Shown here one piece after another: positions 44,075-52,461 of a stretch of 64,000 nucleotides of DNA; position 1 is the first letter of the stretch, and every line of letters begins with the position of its first letter. The position numbers were made by a program, and so were the translations under genes. This DNA comes from Leucobacter komagatae (lineage in GTDB: Bacteria > Actinomycetota > Actinomycetes > Actinomycetales > Microbacteriaceae). The notes under the pieces are model-generated. The model saw only the letters and a list, made by a program, of their open reading frames with translations, searched no databases and was not told the origin of the DNA. Location of the stretch: NCBI RefSeq assembly GCF_000834055.1, contig NZ_JXSQ01000003.1:62001-126000 (forward strand), in the 5' to 3' direction.

Positions 44075-45256
44075 ATGACAACACCAGGTCCGCTCGCGGG
44101 AATTCGCGTCGCTGACTTCTCGCGCGTGCTCGCTGGCCCTCACGCCACGATGCTGCTCGCAGACTTCGGCGCCGACGTTATTAAGATCGAGAGCCCCGAG
44201 GGCGACGGCACAAGGCAGTGGTCGCCACCGGAGAACGCAATCGGCCAGAGCACGTACTTCGCTGGAGTGAACCGGGGCAAGCGCTCGGTCGTCTGCGACC
44301 TGCGCAGCGAGGACGGCCTCGCCAGCGCCCGCGAGCTTGCCGCGACCGCCGACGTCGTCATCGAGAACTTCAAGCCGGGCACCATGGACAAGTTCGGCCT
44401 GAGCTATGAGGCACTCGCCGAGCAAAACCCCGGCGTCATCTACTGCTCCATCTCGGGCTTCGGTGACGCAGAAGGCCGCGACCTGCCCGGCTACGACCTG
44501 CTCGTGCAGGCCGTCGGCGGGCTCATGAGCATCACCGGACAGGCCGACGATGCTGGCGGTGAGCCGACCAAGGTTGGCGTCGCGCTCGTCGACATCCTCA
44601 CCGGCCTCAACGCGGTCATCGGCATCCAGGCCGCCCTGCGCGCCCGCGACGGCGAGGGCGGGACGGGCCGCGGCCAGCACGTCAAGGTCACCCTGCTCGG
44701 GTCGCTGCTGTCGGCGCTCGCGAACCAGGCCTCGTCAACGCTCGAGACCGGCGCTTCGCCTGGCCGCATGGGCAACGCGCACCCATCGATCGCGCCCTAC
44801 GAAACGTTCCACGCCGCCGACCAGTCCGTCGCGCTTGCTGTCGGCACCGACGGCCAGTTTGCGAGGCTCTGCGAGGTGCTCGGCATTGCCGAGCTCGCGA
44901 CTGATGCGCGCTTCACTAACAACCCGGCACGCGTCGCAAACCGCGTCGAGCTTCGCTCGGCGCTCGAGGAGCGCCTGCGCACCCGTAACGCAGACGAATG
45001 GATCACCGCGTTCACCGCCGCAAATATTCCGGCAGGGCGGGTGAACACCATCGCACAGGCGATCGAACTCGCCGAGTCCCTCGGCATCGACGCCGTCGCA
45101 GAAACGACCGGCATCGCCGCGGACGGCAGTGAGCACACGCTGCGCTCGATTGCGGCCCCGATCCACTTCTCTGCAACCCCAGCACGTTACACGTCGCCGC
45201 CTCCCGGCGTCGGCGAGCACCAGGGCGCAACCTGGCTTCCCCGCTCAACCCGCTAG
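44075..45256 (+). CDS. CaiB/BaiF family CoA-transferase
   Basis: 393 residues, class III CoA-transferase. LAGIRVADFSRVLAGPHATMLLADFGADVIKIE opens the family fold and the catalytic aspartate is D141 in GYDLLVQAVGG. It moves CoA between acids. The next gene encodes a glutaryl-CoA dehydrogenase, so a glutarate:CoA transferase role is plausible (compare SUGCT). The start is supported by a -10 box 6 bases before it. Confidence 0.9.
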   Translation: MTTPGPLAGIRVADFSRVLAGPHATMLLADFGADVIKIESPEGDGTRQWSPPENAIGQSTYFAGVNRGKRSVVCDLRSEDGLASARELAATADVVIENFKPGTMDKFGLSYEALAEQNPGVIYCSISGFGDAEGRDLPGYDLLVQAVGGLMSITGQADDAGGEPTKVGVALVDILTGLNAVIGIQAALRARDGEGGTGRGQHVKVTLLGSLLSALANQASSTLETGASPGRMGNAHPSIAPYETFHAADQSVALAVGTDGQFARLCEVLGIAELATDARFTNNPARVANRVELRSALEERLRTRNADEWITAFTAANIPAGRVNTIAQAIELAESLGIDAVAETTGIAADGSEHTLRSIAAPIHFSATPARYTSPPPGVGEHQGATWLPRSTR

Positions 45257-45287
45257 ACCCGCTGCACACCCCGAACAAAGGAAACTC

Positions 45288-46451
45288 ATGACCACCACGA
45301 TCGACCAACTGTTCAACGTCGCCGACTTCGTAACCGAAGAAGAGCGCGAGTGGCAGCTACGGGCCCGCGAGTTCGCACAGACCAAGATCAACCCGATCAT
45401 CGACGAGGCGTTCGAAGACCGCCGCCTCCCCGTCGAACTGCTGCCCGCCGTCGGCGAGTTCGGCGCGTTCGGCATGTACATGGAGGGCTACGGCCTGCGC
45501 GGCGCGTCCTCGGTCGCGTACGGCCTCGTCGCGATGGAGTTCGAGGCGGCAGACTCCGGCTTCCGCACCGCGCTCTCCGTGCAGGGCTCGCTCGCAATGG
45601 GCGCGATCTACAAGTTCGGCTCCGAAGAGCAGAAGCAGCAGTGGCTGCCAGCAATGGGCCGCGGCGAGGCCATCGGCTTCTTCGGCCTCACCGAGCCGCA
45701 GGGCGGCTCCGACCCCAACACGATGCTCACCTCGGCACGCCGCGACGGCGACCAGTGGGTACTCAACGGCAAGAAGCGCTGGATCGGCCTCGCAACCATC
45801 GCGCAGGTCGGCGTCATCTGGGCGAAGGACGAGGAGGGCGTCGTCCGCGGCTTCGTCGTGCCGACCGAGACCGAGGGCTTTAAGGCGACCGCTATCGAGA
45901 ACAAGCTCTCGATGCGTGCCTCGCTGCAGACCGAGATTGAGCTCACCGACGTGCGCCTGCCAGCAGACGCGATCCTCCCCGGAGCGAAGGGCCTCTCGGC
46001 TCCGTTCAAGTGCCTGAACGAGGCGCGCTACGGCATCGCCTGGGGCGTCATGGGCGCCGCGCGCTCGTGCCTCGAGGCCGCTGTTGAACGCTCGCAGACC
46101 CGCGAGGTCTTCGGGGCTCCGATCGGTTCGAAGCAGATCATCCAGGCGCAGCTCGCCGACATGTTCGTCGAGTACGAGAAGGGCATGCTGCTCGCACTGC
46201 ACCTCGGCCGGCTCAAGGACGCGGGCCAGCTGACCTACGGCCAGATCTCGGTCGGCAAGCTGAACAACGTGCGCGAGGCTATCAAGATCGCCGGCAACTG
46301 CCGCTCGATCCTCGGTGGCGACGGCATCACGAGCGATTTCCCCGTGATGCGCCACATGGCGAACCTCGAGTCGGTCCGCACCTACGAGGGCACCGACGAG
46401 GTCCACCAGCTCGTCATCGGCCGCGAACTCACCGGCATCGCAGCCTTCTAA
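45288..46451 (+). CDS. gcdH: Acyl-CoA dehydrogenase, glutaryl-CoA type
   Basis: 387 residues from the ATG at 45288, preceded by AAAGGAAAC. GFFGLTEPQGGSDPNTM binds flavin; the C-terminal RTYEGTDEVHQLVIGRELTGI holds the catalytic base E367 in the glutaryl-CoA position. GCDH oxidises glutaryl-CoA to crotonyl-CoA with loss of CO2, in lysine and tryptophan breakdown. It lies 31 bases after the CoA-transferase gene, forming an operon that could activate and oxidise glutarate. Confidence 0.88.
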   Translation: MTTTIDQLFNVADFVTEEEREWQLRAREFAQTKINPIIDEAFEDRRLPVELLPAVGEFGAFGMYMEGYGLRGASSVAYGLVAMEFEAADSGFRTALSVQGSLAMGAIYKFGSEEQKQQWLPAMGRGEAIGFFGLTEPQGGSDPNTMLTSARRDGDQWVLNGKKRWIGLATIAQVGVIWAKDEEGVVRGFVVPTETEGFKATAIENKLSMRASLQTEIELTDVRLPADAILPGAKGLSAPFKCLNEARYGIAWGVMGAARSCLEAAVERSQTREVFGAPIGSKQIIQAQLADMFVEYEKGMLLALHLGRLKDAGQLTYGQISVGKLNNVREAIKIAGNCRSILGGDGITSDFPVMRHMANLESVRTYEGTDEVHQLVIGRELTGIAAF

Positions 46452-46461
46452 GCTGTCACGC

Positions 46462-46497
46462 GAAGTGCCCGTTGCCCCTCGGGGTGGCGGGCACTTC
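46462..46497 (+). terminator. Hairpin after gcdH
   Basis: GAAGTGCCCG at 46462-46471 pairs with CGGGCACTTC at 46488-46497; an inner CCCC/GGGG lengthens the stem. Confidence 0.8.
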
Positions 46498-46519
46498 TGC
46501 TGTTCCTGGGCGCAGCTGC

Positions 46520-46547
46520 GCTGCGCGCTGCGCGCTGCGCGCTGCGT
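46520..46547. repeat. 7-bp tandem repeat, four units
   Basis: GCTGCGC three times and GCTGCGT once, with a partial unit before. It follows the gcdH terminator. Confidence 0.85.
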
Positions 46548-46583
46548 GGACAATTTGGCCTGCTCGGCGGCGATATCTCTGAA

Positions 46584-46635
46584 ATCTGCGATTCCAAGGC
46601 AAAACTTCCGGATTTTTGGGTGAGTAATCGCAGAT
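46584..46635. repeat. Large inverted repeat in the spacer after gcdH
   Basis: ATCTGCGATT at 46584-46593 and AATCGCAGAT at 46626-46635 are perfect complements around a 32-base loop. The loop has its own CCAA/TTGG and AAAA/TTTT pairs. The segment is AT-richer than its surroundings. It could be a mobile footprint or a structured RNA; I do not recognise it. Confidence 0.6.
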
Positions 46636-46728
46636 CCCCTATGAATTGCCGCGAGGACCGGGTGCTCCGCCGCCTCAGCCCGCTTCCGAGACCACCGCTG
46701 ACGCCGCCCACACTCCGCCCGCCCGCCG

Positions 46729-46783
46729 CCCACGGAGCTTCCACAAACAACCCACGGAGCTTCCACAAAGAACCCACAAAGAA
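46729..46783. repeat. 22-bp tandem repeat, two and a half units
   Basis: Two units (46729-46750, 46751-46772) starting CCCACGGAGCTTCCACAAA differ by one base; a shortened copy follows to 46783 and CCCACGGAGC recurs at 46805. It lies in the spacer after gcdH. Confidence 0.85.
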
Positions 46784-46912
46784 CCAACAAACCTCCCACA
46801 AACCGCCCACGGAGCACCCAAAGACGCGTCGCGCATCGTCCGCGGGCACACCCTTTGGCAGCCCGCAGGCGTTTCCTTCGGCGACCCGTGGCCAGCCGAG
46901 GGCGTTCTACTC

Positions 46913-46932
46913 GGGGGGGGGGGGGGGGGGGG
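46913..46932. repeat. Run of 20 consecutive G
   Basis: Positions 46913-46932 are all G. On the minus strand this is a C20 tract starting 12 bases after the stop of the sugar dehydrogenase gene. It could be a slippage-prone tract or a sequencing/assembly artefact. Confidence 0.95.
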
Positions 46933-46943
46933 TAGGGTGCTCT

Positions 46944-48071
46944 CTACTCGATGAGGCCGGAATCGATAAAGCGGTCGTCGTTCTCGCGCGGGTCCACCCT
47001 GCCGTCGGTGTTGTTGCTCAACAGCCAGAGCTTCCCGTCAGGCGACACCACGACGTCGCGGATGCGGCCGTACTCCTCGACGAAGTGGTCCTGGCTCGCT
47101 GTGAGGTCGGCGAGCGGAACGGTGCGCACCCGCTGCCCACGTAGGTTCGCGATGTAGATCGTGTCTCCCGCGATCGCGATGCCGCTCGGGCTCGCGTCTG
47201 CCGGCCGCCACTGCTGCACGGGGTCGACGAAGCGCTCGTCGCCCGCGATGCCCTCGACCGTCGGCCAGCCGTAGTTCGCGCCGGCCGTGATGACGTTGAG
47301 TTCGTCCCAGGTGTCCTGGCCGAACTCGCTCGAGTACATGGTGCCGTCTTTCGCCCACGCGATGCCCTGCGGGTTGCGGTGCCCGTAGCTGTACACGGGC
47401 GAATCGTCGAACGGGTTGTCGGACGGGATCTCGCCTTCCGGTGTGAGCCTGAGGATCTTGCCAGCTGGGCTGGAGAGATCCTGGGAGAGCTCGGGCTGCG
47501 AAGCGTCGCCAGCTGTGACGTAGAGCATCCCGTCTGGGCCGAAGGCGATGCGGCCGCCGTTATGCGAGGACGCGCTCGGGATCCCCTGGATGATCGACGT
47601 CGGTTCTCCGATCGCGAGGCTTCCTGGCTCACCCGTGATGGGGAAGCGCTGCACGCGGTTGCCCTCGGCCGCGGTCGAATACGCGTAGAGGAACTCGGGT
47701 TGCTCGCCATCGGTCGCCGGGGAGACGGCGAGCCCGAGCAGCCCGCCCTCGCCGCCGTGGACGACGCCGGCGATGGTCGCAACCTCGCGCACCTCCCCGT
47801 CTTCCGTGAGTTCGAGGAGACGCGCGCTGTCGCGCTCGCTCACGAGTGCGGAGTTGCGCACGAACGCGACAGACCACGGCGCTCCGAGGTTGAGTGAGGG
47901 CTCGCGCGGGCCGAGAGGCTCGGGCGTCGCCGGTGCTTCCTCGCTCGGTGATGGCGTAGTCGTCGGTGTCTCCGCGGGCGGCGGAGTGGGCGTAGCCGTG
48001 CACGCGCTGAGCGCGAGAAGCAGGCCGGCCGAGGCTGCGATGAGCCCGAGTGTGCGTCGCGAAGTAGTCAT
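46944..48071 (-). CDS. PQQ-dependent sugar dehydrogenase-like lipoprotein
   Basis: 375 residues from the ATG at 48071, with GGAGGA just before it. The lipoprotein signal has lipobox LSAC near residue 23, then a Thr/Pro linker. The propeller matches the glucose/sorbosone dehydrogenase family: GGEGGLLGLAVSP, HNGGRIAFGPDGMLYVTAGD, YGHRNPQGIAW, and NYGWPTVEG. It would oxidise a sugar outside the membrane if supplied with PQQ, but many actinobacterial relatives lack a known cofactor. Confidence 0.9.
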   Translation of the reverse strand: MTTSRRTLGLIAASAGLLLALSACTATPTPPPAETPTTTPSPSEEAPATPEPLGPREPSLNLGAPWSVAFVRNSALVSERDSARLLELTEDGEVREVATIAGVVHGGEGGLLGLAVSPATDGEQPEFLYAYSTAAEGNRVQRFPITGEPGSLAIGEPTSIIQGIPSASSHNGGRIAFGPDGMLYVTAGDASQPELSQDLSSPAGKILRLTPEGEIPSDNPFDDSPVYSYGHRNPQGIAWAKDGTMYSSEFGQDTWDELNVITAGANYGWPTVEGIAGDERFVDPVQQWRPADASPSGIAIAGDTIYIANLRGQRVRTVPLADLTASQDHFVEEYGRIRDVVVSPDGKLWLLSNNTDGRVDPRENDDRFIDSGLIE

Positions 48072-48139
48072 AGTGTCCTCCAACAACACACGGTACTTCA
48101 TCGGGGTGTGATCCCACGCAGGATTAGTTATAGTTGAAA

Positions 48140-48145
48140 TAGAAT
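48140..48145 (+). promoter_or_regulatory. -10 box TAGAAT of the GntR/DUF1648 operon
   Basis: TAGAAT at 48140-48145 is followed by AGGGAGGG at 48155-48162 and the ATG at 48166. The AT-rich stretch before it may hold a regulator site. Confidence 0.45.
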
Positions 48146-48165
48146 TACTGGCGTAGGGAGGGTGC

Positions 48166-48582
48166 ATGCTCATCAGAATCGACGAGGCGAGCGACCGCGA
48201 TATCTACGCGCAGATCGCCGACTCCGTGCGCGCTGACATTGCGAGCGGAAGGATGGTTGCGGGCGCGACGCTCCCCGCAGCCAAGCGGCTCGCGGAGGCG
48301 CTCGACATCAACGTGCACACCGTGCTGCGTGCTTACCAACAGCTCCGCGACGAGCGGCTCATCGATTTGCGCCGCGGCCGGGGCGCGGTTGTCACACAAC
48401 TAGCCGGCACGCTCGTCGAGCTGTCTGGCGAGGTGCGCGCGCTCGTCTCCCGCGCCCAGTCGCTCGGCGTGAGCCAGGAGACCGTCGCCGCGATGGTTGC
48501 CCACGTCGGCCCTGACGCGCCACCGCCCGCTGGCAACGAACCCGTCCCACTCCGCCTCGCCGAGGGGCTGGCCGCCGCATGA
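48166..48582 (+). CDS. GntR-family regulator, YtrA type
   Basis: 138 residues. A GntR winged helix (about 10-75: IYAQIADSVRADIASGRMVAGATLPAAKRLAEALDINVHTVLRAYQQLRDERLIDLRRGRGAVV) with only a short C-terminal tail, as in YtrA regulators that usually control transporter or membrane-protein genes next to them. It overlaps the first DUF1648 gene by ATGA and probably autoregulates the whole operon. Confidence 0.9.
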   Translation: MLIRIDEASDRDIYAQIADSVRADIASGRMVAGATLPAAKRLAEALDINVHTVLRAYQQLRDERLIDLRRGRGAVVTQLAGTLVELSGEVRALVSRAQSLGVSQETVAAMVAHVGPDAPPPAGNEPVPLRLAEGLAAA

Positions 48583-49700
48583 GCGCACAGGCATCATCGC
48601 CCGCCGAGCCCGCCGAGCCCGCCGAGCACCCGGAGCTGCCGCGTGCCCGCACGGCCGCGCGAGTCATTGGCCTCTACATCCCGCTCGGGCTCGTCGTCAC
48701 CGAGGTCATGGTGTTTCTCCTCTGGCTGCCCCGGCTGCCCGACGAAGTCGCGGTGCACTGGAACGGCGCGGGCGTCGCAGACGGCTTCGCGAGCCCGATC
48801 CTTTCGCTCGTCATGTTCCCGCTCAGCGGCCTCATCATCGCGTCGCTGTTCTTCACGACGAAGGTGTTCGACCTGCAGGCGAAGCTGTCGCCGAGCCGGG
48901 GCCGCGACGTGTGGGGGCCCATAAACAGGATCCTGCCAGCGATCATCCTGAGCTCTGCCGTGGGGATCTTCCTCCTCGGGATGATCACCACCTGGCTGCA
49001 GCTCGACCTTGCCGACGGCCGCGACCTCGCGCCGAACGCGGCCGCCATGATCGTGCCCTGGGCTATCGCCGTCCCCGTCGGCGCGCTCGCGTATTTCGCG
49101 CAGCCCAAGCTCGTGGTGCGCGCAGACGTCGCAGCTGACCGGGGCGAGCCGCTCGAGCTCGCCAGGCAAGAACGCGTCGCCTGGCTTGGCACGGTGGCCG
49201 CCTCGAAGCCCTACCTGTGGGTGATGGCCTCGGCGCTCGTCGTTGTGGTGGCGAGCCTCATTTTCTCACTGTCCCTCCGGCCGCTGAGCCTGGCCGTACT
49301 AGTGGTGAACATCGCGGCGCTCGTGCTCGTGCTCGTGCTCACGGTGACGGGCCTGCGCTTCAACGTGCGGATCGACGAGCGTGGCTTCGAGGCCCGATCG
49401 TTCATCGGCTGGCCGGTGGTTCGCGCGACAGCGGCGAACGTCGCCGACGTGGCCGTCGGTGACGTGGACCCCTTCGGGGAGTTCGGCGGCTGGGGGCTCA
49501 GGCTCTCGGTCGACGGAAAGGTCGGCATTGTGATGCGCAGGGGAGAGGGGCTGCGGATCGAACGGCGCACGGGGCGCCCGATCGTCGTAACGCTCGACGA
49601 CGCCGATACCGCAGCCGCGGCGCTCGCGACCGCCGCACAGTCCGCGCACACGCAGCACACGCAGCAAACGCAGAACCCAGGAGATCACCATGAGTCTTAG
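48579..49700 (+). CDS. DUF1648 membrane protein, first copy
   Basis: 373 residues. After a Pro-Ala-Glu repeat, the first helix is followed by RLPDEVAVHWNGAGVADGF, the DUF1648 motif. Six or so helices are followed by a C-terminal cytoplasmic domain with GFEARSFIGWPVVRATAANVADVAVGDVDPFGEFGGWGLR, like a bacterial PH domain. Function is unknown; relatives include the SdpI family for toxin immunity. It overlaps the second copy by 11 bases. Confidence 0.82.
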   Translation: MSAQASSPAEPAEPAEHPELPRARTAARVIGLYIPLGLVVTEVMVFLLWLPRLPDEVAVHWNGAGVADGFASPILSLVMFPLSGLIIASLFFTTKVFDLQAKLSPSRGRDVWGPINRILPAIILSSAVGIFLLGMITTWLQLDLADGRDLAPNAAAMIVPWAIAVPVGALAYFAQPKLVVRADVAADRGEPLELARQERVAWLGTVAASKPYLWVMASALVVVVASLIFSLSLRPLSLAVLVVNIAALVLVLVLTVTGLRFNVRIDERGFEARSFIGWPVVRATAANVADVAVGDVDPFGEFGGWGLRLSVDGKVGIVMRRGEGLRIERRTGRPIVVTLDDADTAAAALATAAQSAHTQHTQQTQNPGDHHES

Positions 49701-50781
49701 TCCACAGCTTGCGACCGCGAAGCGTGCGGCCCTCATCGTCGGCACCGCCCTGCCGCTCCTCATCCTGCTGGTCTCGGCGGCGCTGCAGCTTGCCTGGCTC
49801 CCGCGGATGCCGAGCCCTGCCGCCGTGCACTGGGGAGCGTCCGGGCTGCCTGACGGCTTCGGCTCTCCGTGGCAGAATCTGGGGCTTTTTGTGGGTGTGA
49901 ACGTGATGATGCTGGCGCTGCCGCTTGTCGGGCGCTTCCAGGCGAGCCGTCCGTCGACCGGGCTCCCGAAGGCGACCTGGGCGTCGGGGAGCAGGTTCTT
50001 GCCAGCGTTTGTACTTGGCATGACGGTTTCGTTGCAGACGCAGGCCATCGGGGTCTCCCTCGCGCAGCTCGACGCCGCAGACGCCCGCGACACGGGTTCG
50101 ACGCTGTGGGCCCTCATCGGCGGCTTCGCGGGCGGCGCAATCGTTGGTGTTGTCGCGTATCTGTTGCAGCCGAAGCTGCAGCTCGACCCTGAGACGGGTG
50201 AGCCGGCCGCAGAGCCCCTCCCGCTCAGCGGCGCAGAGCGCGCGGTGTGGGTGGGGGACGTCACCCCGTCGCGCACAATGTCGCTGGTCGTCACGAGCAT
50301 CCTTGTGCTGCTCGTAGCGCTCAGCGTCTGGATGTTCACGATCGAGGCCGTCGCAGGGTGGATCACGCTCGGCACGCTCGTGTTCTTCGCCGCACTCATG
50401 CTCATGGGAATGCGCTTCAGGGTGCGGATCGGACCGCAGGGCTTCGAGGCGAAGTCGGTGATCGGCTTCCCAGTGTTCCGGGTGCCGGCGGCGGACGTCG
50501 CCGGCGTCGTTACCGCCGAGATCAACCCACTCGGCGAGTTCGGCGGCTGGGGGCTGAGGTTCTCTGGCAACCGCACGGGCATCGTGCCTCGCGGTGGTGA
50601 GGGGATTGTCATCACCAGGCGCGACGGCCGCGTGCTCGTCGCCACGCTCGCGGGGGCAGAGGAGGCAGCCGCCGTGCTGAGCGCCGCAGCCGCCGGCGCG
50701 AGCACACAGCAGACAGGACCCGCGCCAGGTCCGCGCGGGGTACTCAGCATCGCACCAGAAATCGAAGGAGATTCGCAATGA
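49690..50781 (+). CDS. DUF1648 membrane protein, second copy
   Basis: 363 residues, a clear paralogue of the gene before it: PRMPSPAAVHWGASGLPDGFG near the N terminus, several helices, and a C-terminal GFEAKSVIGFPVFRVPAADVAGVVTAEINPLGEFGGWGLR. The pair suggests a heteromer from tandem duplication. It ends 4 bases into the CPBP gene. Function unknown. Confidence 0.82.
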   Translation: MSLSPQLATAKRAALIVGTALPLLILLVSAALQLAWLPRMPSPAAVHWGASGLPDGFGSPWQNLGLFVGVNVMMLALPLVGRFQASRPSTGLPKATWASGSRFLPAFVLGMTVSLQTQAIGVSLAQLDAADARDTGSTLWALIGGFAGGAIVGVVAYLLQPKLQLDPETGEPAAEPLPLSGAERAVWVGDVTPSRTMSLVVTSILVLLVALSVWMFTIEAVAGWITLGTLVFFAALMLMGMRFRVRIGPQGFEAKSVIGFPVFRVPAADVAGVVTAEINPLGEFGGWGLRFSGNRTGIVPRGGEGIVITRRDGRVLVATLAGAEEAAAVLSAAAAGASTQQTGPAPGPRGVLSIAPEIEGDSQ

Positions 50782-51797
50782 GTTTGGATCCACACGCCGC
50801 GCAGCAGGTGCCGCCGGTGCACACCCAGGTGCCGCCCGTGCACCAGCCAGCACAGCCAGCGCCCGAACCGCTCACGCGGGTGCCCTGGGGGAGCGTTGGG
50901 CTCTTCGTTGCCCTCGCGCTCGGCCTCGCGTGGATCGTCGCGCTGCCGATCTGGCTCCTCGACCTGAGCAACCCCGCTGGCATAAGCATGGGCACGCAGC
51001 TGCTCATCCAGTTCACCCCCGTTGCGATGATGTTCACCCCGGCGATCGCGATGCTCGTTGTCGTGTTCCTCGCGCAGACCCCGCGAACCGGGCGGGCGCG
51101 CTTCCTCGGACTGTGGCCGCTGCGGCCGGCGAAGCGTGTGGTCTGGTTTATCGTGCTTGGCGCGCTCGCGCCCGCCCTGCTCGTCGCCCTCGCGCTGCTT
51201 GTCGCGACCCTGTTCGGATGGTTCACCCCAGATTTCGAGAACCTCTCGGGGTTCACGGCGGCGCTCGGGCCAGCTGCGACGTCTCCGGAGGCTGTGCGAA
51301 CGATCCTTTACGTGCAGCTCGCGATGCTTCCGATAGCCGGACTCCTCAACCTGCTGCCCGCCTTCGGTGAGGAGATCGGCTGGCGCGGCTGGCTCCTCCC
51401 CGCGCTGCGGCCGCTCGGCACCTGGCGCGCGCTGGTGCTCAGCGGAGTGATCTGGGGTGTGTGGCACGCGCCGCTCACCCTCATGGGCCACAACTTCCAG
51501 CTCTTCGACTGGCGAGGCGTCGCGCTCATGACCGTCGGCAGCGTGATCTTTGGCGTGCTGTTCGGGTGGCTGCGCCTGCGCAGCGGCTCGGTGTGGCCTG
51601 CCGTCCTCGCGCACGGAGCCCTCAACGGGGCTGGGGCGCTGTTCGCGCTGTTCGCAATGGCTGGCGTCGAGCAGCCGCTCTGGCTCGTGAACCCGCTCGG
51701 GGTGTCCGGGTGGATCGCTGGCGCGATCGTTATTCTCGTGCTGTTCGTCACCAAGCAGTTCGGCAAGGAGCCTGGGCTCGCGCCGCCGCGTCGCTAG
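50778..51797 (+). CDS. CPBP-family intramembrane metalloprotease
   Basis: 339 residues with about eight helices. The three family motifs are present: EEIGWRGWLLP (EExxxR), GVIWGVWHAPL (FxxxH-like) and AHGALNG (HxxxN). The proline-rich N-terminal tail is cytoplasmic. Such proteins cleave prenylated or membrane peptides, or give bacteriocin self-immunity. As the last gene of the GntR-DUF1648 operon it may process or protect a membrane target with those proteins. Confidence 0.87.
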   Translation: MSLDPHAAQQVPPVHTQVPPVHQPAQPAPEPLTRVPWGSVGLFVALALGLAWIVALPIWLLDLSNPAGISMGTQLLIQFTPVAMMFTPAIAMLVVVFLAQTPRTGRARFLGLWPLRPAKRVVWFIVLGALAPALLVALALLVATLFGWFTPDFENLSGFTAALGPAATSPEAVRTILYVQLAMLPIAGLLNLLPAFGEEIGWRGWLLPALRPLGTWRALVLSGVIWGVWHAPLTLMGHNFQLFDWRGVALMTVGSVIFGVLFGWLRLRSGSVWPAVLAHGALNGAGALFALFAMAGVEQPLWLVNPLGVSGWIAGAIVILVLFVTKQFGKEPGLAPPRR

Positions 51798-51820
51798 GGA
51801 ATCCTCGCGGTAGCGCACAC

Positions 51821-51862
51821 AACAGCAGGAGCCCCGACGAATTCGTCGGGGCTCCTGCTGTT
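51821..51862. terminator. Perfect 42-bp palindrome between convergent genes
   Basis: Two 21-base arms (first arm AACAGCAGGAGCCCCGACGA plus A) meet without a spacer at GAATTC. Strong bidirectional terminator between the CPBP and TetR genes. Confidence 0.85.
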
Positions 51863-51882
51863 CGTGGTGGCTGTGCGGCTGC

Positions 51883-52449
51883 CTAGCCGTTGTCTGAGGC
51901 GAGGAACCAGGCAGGAAGCAGCTGCGGGAGGTTCTCGAAGAAGCGCTCGCGCGACATGTCGCCCTCGAGGATCCACACGCGGATCGCTCCCGTTGCGCCG
52001 TTCGCGAGGAACGCGGCCGCGACGTCGAGGTCGATGTCGGGAACCGCTGGCTTCCGCTTGCGGCGCTTCGTGAGGTACGTCTCAGCGATGTTCGTGAGGA
52101 AGCGCGAGAGCATCATGGGCACGGTGCCGTCGACCTGATCGTTGAACGCGATCGTGTACAGCTCGCGTCGCGCCTCGAGGTGATCGAGCGCGGTGTAGAT
52201 GCAGTGCGTGAACGGATCGACCGAACCGTTCGGAGCCGCAGCGTCGCAGGTCTCCTTGAGTTCTGTTTGCAGGGCGTCAGCGAGGGCCTCGGCCGGGGTC
52301 GTGTAGTGCTTGTAGAAGGTCACACGGTTAATTCCCGCGGTTTCCGCGAGTTCGGAGACGGTGATTTCTCCGACAGGCTTTTGGGTGGCAAGATCGGTGA
52401 TCGCCCCATGGAGAGCGGCACGGGTCCGCAGGATGCGCGCGTCAGTCAT
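51883..52449 (-). CDS. TetR-family transcriptional regulator
   Basis: 188 residues. The helix-turn-helix is at about 7-50: RTRAALHGAITDLATQKPVGEITVSELAETAGINRVTFYKHYTTPAEAL. The C-terminal half has the TetR_C 7-like pattern of actinobacterial regulators. A -10 box 6 bases before the ATG makes the mRNA probably leaderless. No target gene is adjacent except across the following spacer (PhoH). Confidence 0.88.
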   Translation of the reverse strand: MTDARILRTRAALHGAITDLATQKPVGEITVSELAETAGINRVTFYKHYTTPAEALADALQTELKETCDAAAPNGSVDPFTHCIYTALDHLEARRELYTIAFNDQVDGTVPMMLSRFLTNIAETYLTKRRKRKPAVPDIDLDVAAAFLANGATGAIRVWILEGDMSRERFFENLPQLLPAWFLASDNG

Positions 52450-52455
52450 AGCCTT

Positions 52456-52461
52456 AGCCTA
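52456..52461 (-). promoter_or_regulatory. -10 box TAGGCT of the TetR gene
   Basis: On the minus strand TAGGCT ends 6 bases before the ATG at 52449; TTGCAA at 52481-52486 may be part of the -35. Confidence 0.45.

Noticed and set aside
42521-44680. Longer PucR start at 44680
   Set aside because: The extra 230 codons are antisense to the CoA-transferase; the PucR domain starts at the ATG at 43990.
46729-46783. CRISPR-like short repeats
   Set aside because: The 22-bp units are directly joined without spacers and no cas gene is near.
49299-51818. Minus-strand open frame of 839 codons
   Set aside because: Antisense to the DUF1648 and CPBP genes; low-complexity composition typical of a shadow frame.
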